Positions 11,422-24,508 of a stretch of 64,000 nucleotides of DNA are shown one piece after another (within the stretch, counting starts at the first letter, position 1; every line of letters starts with the position of its first letter). A program made the translations under genes and the position numbers. Source of the DNA: Isoetes taiwanensis (lineage: Eukaryota > Streptophyta > Lycopodiopsida > Isoetales > Isoetaceae); the NCBI GenBank assembly GCA_021234155.1, contig JAJEKV010000039.1, forward strand, positions 10,739,077 through 10,803,076. The letters run 5' to 3'. Below the pieces are notes generated by a model, which saw only the letters and a list, made by a program, of their open reading frames with translations, had not been told where the DNA came from and made no database searches.

Positions 11422-13573
11422 TGGGTCCATTATGGAGTGTGAAATGGCAAGTCATCATCAGGAAAAAAAGGTACCTTGGGACAGGTTGGCATTCTTATGC
11501 TTCAAAAATGTACACTGTTTTGAAGCTATGATTTGAACTAACCGATATGAACTGAATTTCATATTCGTTCTAATGTTTCCTACACCATTAACATCTTCTA
11601 AATAGTCCGATGGGCTTGCTCTTCTGGATAGCCCATTTGGCTTGCACTTTGCACTTCTGTTAAGTAACATAAGGCACCCATATTTCAAATATTCAAGTAT
11701 TGCATGCGATATGGTTGGAGCATTTAAAATATTGAATGCAAGTACATTGGATCAATGGTTACAAAGATGTTACTGATGGTCATTGTGCATGGAAACCCAA
11801 GAGCTATATCCAATAACAGTATTATATATATATAAGAGCATGTGGAATTGATGAAGCCATCATTCTTAGGCTTTTATTTGGGTTTGTACAAATTGATTTG
11901 AACTTCATCATTACTATGGTTGTTTGTTGCATATTGAAAAATATGACAGCAAGATCTTCACTGCAATATTTTGCAATCCTCAAGGTTAATCGTATCCATA
12001 TGTAATGAAGGAAAATTAATAGGAGTTATTATTCATTGTAGCGAGGCAAACAATAATAGAAATTGCAACTATCAATTGATTCTCATTCCAAATTGAGAGT
12101 TAAGATCCAGAGTCACTTGCATTTTTGGCATTTTAAATGTCAAATGGCATTTTGGATAGGCCTCCATTGGTTGCACAAATTTATAGTGCCCTCAAACTTA
12201 AATATGATGCTTCCCCATACTACCAACAATTTCATCTTTGGGGCATGCACATCCTATTTTTCATTAAACAAGGTGCAAAGCACTGTGGATTGCCCCCAAA
12301 ATGCTATTATGAATAAAGCTTTATAAATGTATCTTCATTATTTAAATTATTTAATTATTTTGAAAGTAGTATAGGAACATGGATGAATCATTTTGTTGCA
12401 TATGTCTTTGTTTTTGCAAGGCGAAGAGGTAAGTGGCCAATATCACGAAGATGTTGTTTTTCTGTGATGCGTAACTTTTTTTTTTTTTTATGTTTAGATG
12501 TAGATTTTGAACATTATTTATTAGCATGTGTTTGTGTTGAATGGTTAAGTCCTTTGAGGTGTAGGGTTCGAGTTAGTGTTGAATAACATGAGTAACATAT
12601 GGGATTTGAATTTTTAAAATCACGTAAAAGTAAATCATTTATATAAAAGTGTCTAGTTTTGCTTTAAAAGCAAAGATTTCTACAATTATTAAAAGCAGTA
12701 TGTAAAGCTCATAGGCAGTGTTGATTGTCTAGTTGTTTTCGTACTTTCGATGATTACGTTTGCACAATTGATTTTGAATATCCCTGTTGGATTTTGTTGA
12801 GATACTCGTTCACGGAATTTTAGTGGCGACGTCATCATTTCATTATACAATTCTCCATCGTCCATTCCATATGCTTTGTCAAGGAGTTCATTTCGGAAGA
12901 GTGCTTTGTATGCTTTGCTCAGTATCGGTTGTAGATGGAACCAAAGCAAGTGTTGGTACCGGCTTTGGATTTGCGAGTTTCACATCGCGGCGCGCGGTGT
13001 TCTTCTTCATACGTTTGGTTTGTGCAATGTGTACAAGCGTATCGTATGCTATCGAAATTGTTAGTTTGTGCTTCAAATTTGCCTTTGATCTGCGGGCCAT
13101 ATGTCATTACATCTTGAAATTACTTGCATATATTTGTGATTGGTACAATTGTTTGCTTACCGATACGTCCTTCTTTGTTTTCGACATGACTTGGATACAC
13201 AATGTCTTTCATCGTCCGAATTGTTAATGTGTCGTTAGAAGGGCATATGTGAGATTTAAAGCGTGTTGCTTTTTCGTTTGAATTTGTTGCTTCATTTAAA
13301 AGAATGGGATTGGAATGTAGAACTTAAAATTAGTCCAATGTGTTAGTACATCTTGGTGCCAGCAAATCAAGCAAGATCGTTGTGTATATGCATTGTGAGC
13401 ATTAATTGTACTTCTATAACATAATTCTAGCGTGACAATTCTTGGAGCAGTATGTACAATATAGTCAAGCGAAACTCCATTAGAGATTCCATCTCAACGT
13501 TATACAATGTATAGTAGAATAAGGTGCTAATTGTAGACTCTAGACATTTGGATAATGACAAAAATCGAAATAC
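11422..13573. other. intergenic, no supportable gene
   Basis: About 2.1 kb of AT-rich sequence. Overlapping open frames on both strands at 12690-13230 have no recognisable domain and no exon signals. A T run lies at 12478-12490. Confidence 0.5.
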
Positions 13574-13710
13574 GACAACTCAAATGTTGATGTAGCGTGC
13601 TCAAACCACCCCTGAAAGGTCGATGCAGGGTTCACTCCACAACATTATTTATTTAAGCTCCCTTAGGTATGGTTTCAAGGTTTTAATATTAAAATTCCAC
13701 TTCCATAGCT
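13574..13710 (-). repeat. dispersed repeat shared with the LTR element at 31025
   Basis: The reverse complement matches 31025-31160 over about 135 bp at roughly 90 percent identity, sharing TATGGAAGTGGAATTTTAAT, GCTTAAATAAATAATGTT and GGGGTGGTTTGAGCACGC. The 31-kb copy lies inside the long LTR-like middle of the composite retroelement, so this is probably a relic of the same family in opposite orientation. Confidence 0.8.
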
Positions 13711-16700
13711 AACTAATTTATTGAGACAAGTAATGCAGAGTCTCATAATTACGTGCTTACAGCTTTAAAATCTATAGGGTCTTACGACCACAAATGTCCG
13801 TAACCCTTGTACACTGATCCCCAGACTAGGCCTCATCTCCGGGAACAAGCCTGTATAATCATCCTAGATACCGTTGATTTATTAGCTTCAAATTACGTAA
13901 ATGTCTTAGTTAATACAACTAGTCATAGAAATTCTTACAACTTGTTATTACTCTGCCCAGACGTCATGCTCGAATTTCCTCTGCTGGCTAATTCTTTCTT
14001 AAGCCCAGGCGCCACCCAATTCCTTCTATGATTACCTAACTTTATAATTTTCTTTTAACATGCCAACAATGAGTTCAAAGCAACAAATTGACAAATCCAA
14101 ACATAAACAACAAATAAAGACCACAACCCAAAAAAAGTTACAGAAAAGAAAACAGCAACACAGCAAGCAACGAAGATAGACATGTTTCGGCCTCTTTGGG
14201 CTCTGATTTTGGCATGGATTCACCATCTACCACTGACCCACCACCAAATCGACATGATCCAAGCCCAAATCGACCTGATTCCGCTGATTTTGAGGCATTT
14301 TGGGGCAGTTGGATCGCTTGAGGAGCTCTTCAAACACTGCCGAATAGCCATGCCAGTCCTTAATTCCTTCAAAATAGGCCTTTAAACTCAATTTCGGCTC
14401 TCTCCTAAGTAGTTTCAGCATGTTCTAACCATGCCCAATCCACGCCATGAGACATGTGCTCAGTTTTTTTTTTCTTCCTGATCAATCCCATCTTGGTTTT
14501 TGTCGGATCCAATTCACATCCTCAGAACAAATCCAATCCTTCTTCCTGATGATCTTTCAAAAGCCCATCTTACAAATCCAATTACCCAGATACAAAGCCT
14601 CTCAATCACAACTCTTAACAAAAGCATGTACAATCATGGCAGCCTATGCAAACCTCAATTGAATCCTAAAAATTAGAATTCAAACCCCACCTGAAAAGGA
14701 AGAATGATTTGATGCCGTTTATTCCAGCTCCTGCCTCCAGATAGCCTCCTCCGCTCCTCTGCAACTCAAATTCCTTCTGGAGCTCCTCTCTTGCAACAAT
14801 TCCTCACGTACCACCAAAAGCCCTCTTCTATAATTTTTTCTTTTTATAGTTTGGCTTATGTGGATTTACTTATGTGGATATATGAACCCAAAGATAAATT
14901 CTAAAAAAAGGAATCTCTAGCCCAAAGGTTAAAAAAACCAATAGTTTTTCACAAAAAAAACGAGTTTCCGATCGCCGGAAAAATAATTTGGCGTCCAAAA
15001 CACGGAAAACCTTAGCGTATATTCATACGCAAAAAAACCAAAAAGTTTTTCACCGCCGGAAATACAATCAGTAATGACGGCCGTCAGATTATCAGATATA
15101 CCCCTGATATGCCAGAATATGCCAAAACCAACCCTCCCCCTAACGAATTGCCCCCTTAACAGGGGCAATCCAAAAACAACCCTTCCCATCATATCCTTCC
15201 ACAATAAAAATTTATATAACCACTATTGACATCTCTATTTAAATTCCTTGACAAAAGATGTCTCTACGAAAGAGAGTATTAAACTCTAAGTATTAGATTC
15301 TATTAGTCTAAACATCGTTGATGCATGAGATATATCCGATCACATGATAAGATCATACTACAGTTAGAGTTTAACTTGATCAGGATTTGGCTTGATTGTA
15401 ACTTGAAGAATAAGTGGGTAAAGATTTGCATTCTAACCGCTGCCAGTAAAATTAAATGTAATAGTGGAGGAGTTCCATAAAACTTCTTGAAGATATCGAA
15501 TGCCTTTCTTGCTCCAGTTATGACAATCGTCCTATTCAATATCCACCTACGAGGTTCAGATCTACACTATGCTTTATCTTCACCATTATGGCTCCACCAA
15601 ACCATTATGTGCAAAATATGGTACCCATTGGACTAGCAAATATCCACATATGGGTTTCCAAAATTTCAAAACCATTTCTCTACATGTGCACATTATGAAA
15701 TGGTTGTTACAAACATAAGGCACCAAATGCAATTATATTCTCACTCGCTGTCTCCAACATAAAATAGTTATAAATGCAGGGCATTAAATTCCCACTGTTG
15801 GTTAGCATTGCCGTTATTAAACAACAAATTGGAAAACAATTTCAACAAATGAACTTCATGCAGCAAATCCTCGCACTCTAATATACAAGCTATACCATAG
15901 AAGACATGAGCTCTTATCTTGACTCTATTGTTTCCATCTAAAGTGCTTAAAATATCTTTCATTCTACAACATTATTATACCCACCTTAATCATTTGCATG
16001 GTAGATTCCTCTGAACATGCAAGATTCAGATCTTAATTGGTCAAATTGTTATTTTCCCATAAAACTCTTTCGTTCAAATGTCATCGTAAAATCAAAATAA
16101 TATATCCTCGAAATTTCCTTATTTATATTATTCCTCTTTCTCATATCCTAATCGCATATAAGCTTCTGAGCTCTTAAGAACTTATTCTTTCGAAACTATA
16201 GGGGATTTTATTTGTTCTATGAGAAAGAATTGCTAAACCGCATTTATTGAATATGGATTGAAAGTAAGAGCATTTCTCACTCTCCCTTCAATGCACAATG
16301 GTACGTTTAATTGTTGGACTCTTTTAGACTAGATTTCTTTTTGTTGATACTGTAAACACGTCATGATATCAAAGAAAACCATAACATTACATCTTATTCA
16401 AATGCTGACTTTTATGCCCCAAATCTCATTTGAGGATTAAACAACCACCTCTTCAAATTATCACTAAGCTCGGCAACTAGTGTAATTTAGACACCACTAA
16501 AGAGGTGATAACCTAAGCTATCCATTGATCTTTTCAAGGCAGTGGGATGCGCTCATAGTAGGGGAGGTTTTTCATCCTAATTCGTGAAGGATCGTCCCAG
16601 GCATCGAAAAACTAGGAGTTAGTCTCCTAAATTTCCGGTCACAATCCTTATTTTCCGATTCGAATTTTTATTTGCCAGCAAACAAATTGTGGGTTTTCCT

Positions 16701-17167
16701 TCAAAATCCGACAAATAATCCTGAGTTTATATTCAAAATCCAGTGGAGCATGACACTTACCGACAAATTCTCTAGTTAGAGCTATGGGGATTTCGAAGCC
16801 TGGATCGTCCATGGGATACATGGGCTAAAGGGTACCTTTCCTACGTGGAAATACACGTGTACTAGCTTAGTGCTTAACAGCTTCCGACGAGTACGTAAGG
16901 AAAAGTCTTTCCCATGGTGTTTTCCACCAGATCCTTTGTTGACCCTGTGGAAGCCCTTTCTCCCAAATCCCCCTTATACCCAGAAACCTTCGCCCACTTA
17001 TTCCCTGCTTTTGATCGTTCTAGGTTCCGAATTTTATGCCCGAGCTGGATCTGCTTAACTGGCGCCTGCGGGTTTGCAGAACTGCCTTAATTTGCAGCAG
17101 ATGACCTGATCAGAGTGTTGTTTGTAGCGTTCAATGGGAAAACAGTTCTTTGAATACTGATCAGGCA
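13711..17167. other. intergenic, possible retroelement debris, SERGT1 upstream region
   Basis: No gene is supportable. The 13.7-15.2 kb part continues from the dispersed repeat and has the mixed CCAAATCGAC/CTCC-rich texture of degraded retroelement sequence. A phrase GATATGCCAGAATAT near 15107 is shared with 47.4-47.6 kb. The last few hundred bases before 17168 should hold the SERGT1 promoter and 5' UTR, but no clear TATA box or start site can be fixed. Confidence 0.45.
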
Positions 17168-20100
17168 ATGCAGCTAGATTCCCATCAGCCCAGGGCCATG
17201 CCTGCGACGTTTTGTTTCAAATCTGTTGCTGTGCTAGTTTTTTTAGCTACAGCGGTTGTGGGTATCGATGGTCAAACCCGAAATCAGACTGTCCAGGCGC
17301 CCTGGAGGGTTCATACTTTGTTCTCCGTTGAATGTGATAATTATTTTGATTGGCAGACTGTAGGGCTGATGCATAGTTATAGAAAAAGTGGCCATGTTGG
17401 TCCTATCACTCGCCTACTCAGCTGCACACCTGAGAAGCTGAAAGAATACAGGGGTATGGACTTGGCTCCCACTCATGTTGTTCCTTCCATGAGCCGACAT
17501 CCAGTAACTGGGGACTGGTAAGACTTTTACTATTGTTTGCATGATGCGTTCCATAATTCTCTTTTAATTGCAAGTACTGTAATTGGCTTTATTTGCTCTT
17601 TATTTCTCTCTTCGTTAATAGGGGTTTTTGAAATTGGACCAGTTATTGGATCTGGACGTCCTGTCAATTGCCATAGCATACTGTCCAAATAGCTATGCAT
17701 GAAATAAGTTTGTCTTCTGGTTCCAAATTAATATGGATGTAGTTTGCCAGGTATCCAGCCATAAATAAACCAGCTGGGGTGGTGTATTGGCTTAACCATA
17801 GTGAAGAGGCAAAGAATGTTGATTGGGTTGTCATATTGGATGCTGATATGATAATTCGGGGTTCAATTGTGCCGTGGGAGCTGGGAGCTGAAAAAGGCAA
17901 GCCAGTTTCAGCATCTTATGGGTATATCTTCCCTATCCTGCTTTGACATGGACGCATTGGCTTTTCTATGGGAATTTAAAGGAATAACGTTGCAGGTACC
18001 TCATAGGATGTGATAATGAGTTAGCGAAGCTACATACAAAGCATCCTGAAAATTGTGACAAAGTTGGTGGCTTGATTGCAATGCATATTGATGATCTGCG
18101 TGCAATGGCTCCTTTCTGGCTCTCAAAGACGGAGGAAGTTAGGGAAGATAGGGCACATTGGGCGACCAACATAACAGGGGACATTTATGGTCAAGGATGG
18201 ATCAGCGAAATGTATGGGTATTCCTTTGGAGCTGCAGAGGTTTGTGACTTAGGTTGCTTGATTTGCTCCTTTATCAGTTCATGTTGTTTATATATTTACC
18301 GAACCTGTTTCTACCAGGTTGGCTTGCATCACAAAATCAATGACAATGTCATGATATATCCGGGGTATATTCCAAGACCTGGATTTGAACCACTTCTACT
18401 ACACTATGGCTTGGAATTTAAGGTGGGCAATTGGTCATTCAGTAAAGCAAATTATCATACAGATGATATTGTATACGACTGCAATCGCCTTTTTCCTGCT
18501 CCTCCTTTTCCAAAAGAGGTGAGTCTTCTATTTAAAAGTGTGGTATCTATCTGTATCAGAAATCTGTGGTGACATAGACCGCTGGTGCGTGCTTTGCTTC
18601 TGTATACTATGATAAATATAGTTCGCCAACAACAGGCACCTGACAGTATCTCATTGCTTATTACGCATTGCACATGCATCGAAGCGCATTCTTTTCCCAG
18701 GATCATATTTGGACGATAAATTTTAGTTCCAATTCGATATTATAATTATAAATAAGCCTTGCCTTACAAAATATTACGCTGAGCTGGCATAACATGTGCT
18801 GCTTTTGTACCTGATTTGCTGGGAATGCAAGGAGGAATTTCAAAACCATTGACAGGAATAGTTAACAGACTTTGCCTCATACCCCATTGATTGAAAACTA
18901 GTGGATCTTATCCTTAAGCCTGCCTGTACAGGTCTCTATTTGCAGCCAACAAAACAGTTCCTGGTTGGTTGAGTACCAACTAGCCTGGCTCTTTTTGAGA
19001 AAATGGTTATGGAGCGGTATTAATTGTTGTGCCAATTGGTGTTCATAGATGTCGTGGGCAAAGGGGGATCTATGGGGTATCAACGACAGTATCAATGACG
19101 CTTAAAACAATTGTCTGCTGCATTATCAAGAATCTCTTGATGACAAATGAAGCTCAAAGCTTGTGTCTTGCTGCATATACTTTGTCAGCGATGACCCCAC
19201 ATTCATACTTTTGTCTCTATTGTTTTACATCGTCATCTTAGGAGAAATATTGCCGCTATTTTGAATGACTATTTTGGATCTGAAATGGGCAGGTGAAAAT
19301 GATGGAGAGCGATCCAAACATTTTACGAGGACTCATGTTGAGTCTTGAATGCATTAACACCATTAATGAGGGGCTAATTATCCATCATCAGGGTCACGGT
19401 TGCTCAAAGGCCCCCAGGTCAAAGTACTTGGCGTTTCTGAAGGCTAATATTCGTCGGTCCAAAGCATCTGAAACTTTGGCAAAACAGGTGATGGATACTG
19501 AAGATCAAGCAATCACTGATGAGCAGTCTGAGATGACACAACAGATTGCCACACCAGCTTTAAAGTCTTCCTATCCTAAAATACACACATTGTTTTCAGC
19601 AGAATGCACAACCTATTTTGACTGGCAAACTGTTGGACTCGTTCATAGTTTCAAGTTAAGTGGTCAGCCAGGATATATTACTAGATTACTTAGCTGTACA
19701 GAAGAGGAGCTTAGAAACTACAAAGGCATGGATTTGGCCCCAACACATGTAGTACCATCTATGAATCTGCATCCGTTAACAGGCGATTGGTAAGTCATTG
19801 ATTTTACCTAGTAAAATAATTGAGGATTAGGCCACTCACAATTTTCGGTTACTTCACAAGAAAAGGATGCTAGGTCTTTATATTATATAGACTAATTTAC
19901 TCTTAGCAATTACTTGAAATACGTGACAGTTGATTATTCACTAATATAGTCTTAGATTTTTGCAGGTATCCTGCAATCAATAAGCCTGCAGCTGTCTTGC
20001 ACTGGCTTAATCATGTGAATACAGATGTAGACTTCGTAGTTATCCTTGATGCAGACATGGTGATGCGGGGCAGTATAACACCATGGGAATTTGGTGCAGA

Positions 20101-21463
20101 ACGTGGTCATCCTGTATCTGCTCCATATGAGTAAGCTCTCTTGAATTTTTGTGCTACCGCAGTTTTTTCCATGGCTTTTTCCTTCCTTCCTTTGATATCC
20201 ACGAGCAGGATGCTTTTGTTATGCATTGGATGTCGTTCTATACTGATATGGGAGTGTGAGAGGTTTGGAATTAATAGTGCCCTGTTATGGAATTAATAGT
20301 GCTCTGTCATATGCTTTGCAGTTACTTAATAGGGTGTGACAATGAATTAGCACAGCTTCATACAAGGCACCCTGAATCATGTGATAAGGTTGGAGGGGTT
20401 ATAATAATGCATATTGAAGATCTCCGTAGGTTTGCTCCACTCTGGCTCTATAAGACAGAAGAAGTTAGAGCAGATAAAGCGCACTGGGCAACAGAGATCA
20501 CTGGTGATCAGTCAAAGCAAGGATGGATAAGTGAGATGTACGGTTACTCATTTGGCGCTGCAGAGGTATAGCTAATGTCTAAGCTATGCAAATGATGTCT
20601 TTTATATTTGTATTGACTACTTGTCTTACTTGCCTTACCAGTTAAATTTGAGACACAGGATTAGGGATGACATTATGCTATATCCAGGGTATATTCCTCC
20701 CGATGGTATAGAACCCAGGGTATTGCATTATGGTTTGGAATTTAAGGTTGGGGACTGGAGTTTTGACAAAGCAAACTGGCGAATGACGGATATGACAAAT
20801 ATCTGCTGGAGGTTTTTTCCAGAACCCCCTGACACCTCTACATTGACAACAGCTGACATGGGTGAATTAAGAAGAGATCAAATCAGTATTGAATGTATAA
20901 ATACAATCAATGAAGCTTTATATATTCATCATCAGGCACATGGATGTCCAGAACAGCAAGCCAATATATCAATCTATTCTAAAGAGGAGCGCAGAAACCC
21001 AGTACTTCAGAAAAAAGAGATTCCAGAAGAGGAGCTTTTACAGGAAAAGCTAGAGGAACAAGACAATGATCTCACATTACCGACAAAACAGGAGTCTCTG
21101 GCGGAGGAGCTAGAGGATGAAAGCGATGGCCGTGCCAATAGCACGGGGTTAGACTTATATGATTATTTCAATGTAACAGAAAATGGGTACTTAGTTACAA
21201 AAGATACAAAACAGGACCCCTTCCTGTCGAGAAGAACTGTGCTTGAAAATTTTCAGTTCTTCTCACTGATATCTTTGAGTTCCAAATACTGGATGGTCGC
21301 TGTGTGGACTCTTCTGGTATGTGGATTTTTGTTAATTATTTCAAGCCTTTACTCAAGGCACCGGAGGAATAGGCAGGCACATAAAGGTAAGGCCTGGAAA
21401 GTGCAAGCTAGTGTTGGGTTGGAAGGACAAGCTAGCTCTTCTTCGCTTAATGGTAAAGTATGA
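17168..21463 (+). CDS. SERGT1: peptidyl-serine alpha-galactosyltransferase (SERGT1)
   Basis: Family enzymes add galactose to serine of extensin-type glycoproteins in the secretory pathway. Eight exons read: 17168-17517, 17751-17921, 17996-18239, 18318-18518, 19293-19789, 19966-20130, 20322-20565 and 20642-21463; all introns are GT-AG and the sum is 898 codons (897 residues). A hydrophobic leader follows Met11 (17198), an alternative start. Two homologous catalytic units lie at about residues 49-360 and 420-730; each has HTLFS-EC-YFDWQTVGL, THVVPSM, an ILDADM metal-binding DxD (near 147 and 516), a YLIGCDNELA block, GWISEMYGYSFGAAE and ECINTIN/HHQ-HGC. An acidic linker precedes one membrane span (about 840-861) and a basic tail, a type I layout. 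The exon pattern repeats between the two halves, so the duplication arose from a spliced gene. It appears intact. Confidence 0.92.
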
Positions 21464-22780
21464 ACAAGTTGTATTTCTATTCTTTATTCTTTCTGTAATT
21501 CAAAGTACATATTCACGAGTTATTAGATGCTTCACATTGTCTCCAGGGAGGAAAATGGAAGGATTTCAAAATATTTTCCCAACTCCAGTGGATTTGTATT
21601 TCTATTACAGACATGAGCGCTTTCTAAGTGCTATCCAATCAAAGACGTGTCCTCTTTGATACTCTTTGTCTGGACTGACATGGATTGTTATTTCAGAACT
21701 TATGAGATTACGCCCGCAAAATATCTCTTTCCTAAGATTTGGGCGTAGGTGGGCCGGAAAGAGGGGGAGCTCGATTTTTTGTTGTCTTTTTTTTGTGTTT
21801 CTTGGGCATGGTCGGAAATAGCAGCTGTTGGCTTCACGGGGGCTGCTAAGAACAGCCCGATGGAGGCGCCCAGACGGCCTCTGAGCAAATCGGCTTGCGC
21901 AAATCGGCCGCTCTGCGCAAATCGGCCTGCTTCTGATTTTGATTCTTGCTTCATTCTTCTTGCTTCTGATTCTTCTTGCCTGTTCTTGCCTCTTGCTTCT
22001 TCTTGCTTCTGATTTTGGAGGCCAACTCCACCTTCACGCATTTCAGTTCTTTCCTTTTCTTCCTTGCGTCATGTAGAAGCCCTGTTATATCATCTTGCTT
22101 GCAGTTTTAGGGTTGGACCCTCTTATATCGGTTCGTTCCATTGGGCTTTGGATTCGGGAGAACACTTTTCATCCCTGGTGCTTCTTACCAGATAGTCTAC
22201 CTTGGTTTAGGTCTGCTAGATTGTGCAGCTTCAGGTAGATTGTGTTGTAACAGATTGTGCAGCTTCCGCCAGCTTGTGGATTGACTGCAAAAACATTTTC
22301 CTGCCTTGCCAATGGTTGATGGCACTGTATTTCTGATTCGCAGATGTATTTTTATACCTGTATATGGCGAATGGGGAGCGTTGTGCTATACGGGGGTGTG
22401 AGGTGTAAAATGCCTTGCCCTTGATCTGGCATATTCTAGACATCATACCTTCATCTAATGGACACAAAAAAACATTAACACATATAGGCATTAACAATAT
22501 CAAAGGATTCATAGAACTTTTTTAAGAATTCATAGAACTTTTTTTAATGTTAGAAGTCTAGAGATTTAACTAAAGTCCCAACAGTGCGCACGTTTGCAGT
22601 GTGTTTGTAAATATATTTCTTAACAGTAGGACCTTCACAATCGACAATGGTTCTTTAAACTCCTCGCACAATGAACTTGCTTGAGGTTGGGAACAAGCTT
22701 ATTATTAGCTACAATATGGATGTAAGAATCCAAAGTTCCTCGTGGAGTTCATACATATATAGGAGTCATATTCTTTTTAG
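21464..22780. other. SERGT1 downstream region, no gene
   Basis: The first few hundred bases are probably SERGT1 3' UTR. The 21700-22040 part is GC-richer and holds repeated AAATCGGCC and CTTCTTGC words, giving overlapping serine/cysteine-rich frames on both strands that look like low-complexity repeat sequence. Confidence 0.5.
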
Positions 22781-23453
22781 GTAATATATACCTTCCAAGT
22801 TTACAAATATTCCAAAAATACCTCTAGAAACAGGGTATTCGGCTCCGGCTCAAATGGCAATAACTTTCTTGTGATCAACCAACTAAAAAAGTGCCCTCCA
22901 TGAAACTTATAGATGAGAGTAAGCGTTATCCAATAGCAGTAGAATCGTTTAGAACGCAGTTGGAAAATCCTCAAGTTATAGTATTTGAAGTAAGTGCTAT
23001 AAAAAAACAACGTAAATGAGCATAGCTTGTAAATTTCAATTCCAATTTCGATGATTTTTTTTATTTTTTTTGAAGAACGACAAACTTTATTGAAACTCCA
23101 AGCCAAAAGCAAAATACAAATGCAGAGGCGGGAATAAAGTCTCAGAGGATAATCATGATCCACTGAGTAGAACCACCAGCCTATGCATAAGACAGCACAC
23201 TCAAGTAGGACTCAAATATCAACTGTCGCTTGGCAGGCGCAAGCGAAGAACAACGGTATGCCTTAGCGATTCTAGCTTGTGCGCCCTGGAGGACAATTGC
23301 AGGAGGAATTGATGTTGGAAAGATCTTATCCTCGTCTATAATGTTCGTACTTTTGAATTTGAGAAGCAACAAAAACTCTACTACCATTTCTCCAAAAATG
23401 CTCTTCATTTGGAGGGTATTTTTGGAATTTTTGCAAACTTGAGGAGTATATTT
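22781..23453. mobile_element. inverted-repeat element about 670 bp long
   Basis: The left arm (22781-22824) and right arm (23411-23453) are imperfect inverted repeats: the right arm reads GAGGGTATTTTTGGAATTTT then GCAAACTTGAGGAGTATATTTG, and the left arm matches its reverse complement with a few differences. The arms behave like TIRs of a small DNA element. Inside, on the minus strand, is a tail ending CAATAAAGTTTGTCGTTC followed by an A run (T-rich at 23053-23075 on plus), which recalls the 3' end of a LINE or other retroposed transcript. Confidence 0.55.
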
Positions 23454-24508
23454 GAAATTTTTCCTTCTTTTTATTATAGTCTATGATTGCTTTCTTAAGT
23501 GTAACGAAGAGGAGTTGATGGTTAGATTTCACCAATGAGTAAATAACTCCATTCTACATCGGACAAGTTTAGTGTGTTTGCTTGGACTTCATCATATTTT
23601 CCAACATCATTGTTTAATGTAGCTTGCAAATTCTTCTGGTTGGCAGATTGGTTGGTGAAAATTCCATGAAGTTGAGGTTGGCAAATGCGCAAATTCGTAA
23701 GTTACATATATGCATATTTTTCGCACATCACATGCAATTGTCCATACATTAAATACGGCTATCAAATTACCAAAGTGCTATCAAGTCATTATCAATGTCA
23801 GAATTTTAGTTAAAGTTCTCAAATTACCGTGGACCAAAATATCAATATGACAATGGTGGCAATACACTTTATGAGTTTGAAGCATGGGAAAGCTTCAAGA
23901 ATTCGGATGCGTATTTGTGATTTCGAAGTTAATGCGCATGCAATGGTTGGTTGCATATGGAATTCTTCGCACAAGAACTGTTTTATAATTCATTTTAGCT
24001 TGTTGGTACAGTACATCATAGGTGTCTTTTGCACTTGGATTCTCATGGGGTTTCCTTCCATGTAAGTTGCCGTCAGAGAAAGAAATTCGGAATAATCCGA
24101 TGAGGTAGAGGAAACATTACCATATGCCATATCGTGAATTACAAATAACGCTCTTCACCAATCAGACATAGAAGACAACCTGGAGAATTTACTGAAGAGT
24201 TAAGGAAATGATAGATGTAAAACCACCAAGCTGAAAGCAAAGACAAGAAAAACAACTTATTACCCTGACAATCTTGTAATTCCTAGTTAAGTACATATAA
24301 ATAAATGGAATCTCCGTATATATGGACGATTCCTCATTGCTTGTAAAAGCATCTCAATTGCTGCTATAACAGATCAAATTCCACGATGAAGGATTTGTGT
24401 TAACAAAGGAATTTATCCCTCTATAGCAAATCAAATTACACGATGAAGATGTTCTGTTTTCAAAAGAACATGGCTGCTATCCCTGCAGTTTGTTTGTTTG
24501 TTTGTTTG
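23454..24508. other. intergenic, nothing recognised
   Basis: No recognisable gene. A GTTTGTTTGTTTGTTTG run at about 24488-24508 lies just past the PPR stop codon, in its presumed 3' UTR. Confidence 0.5.

Noticed and set aside
12689-13227. Overlapping frames on both strands, one of 146 residues
   Set aside because: No recognisable domain, composition of unconstrained AT-rich DNA, and equally long frames on the opposite strand.
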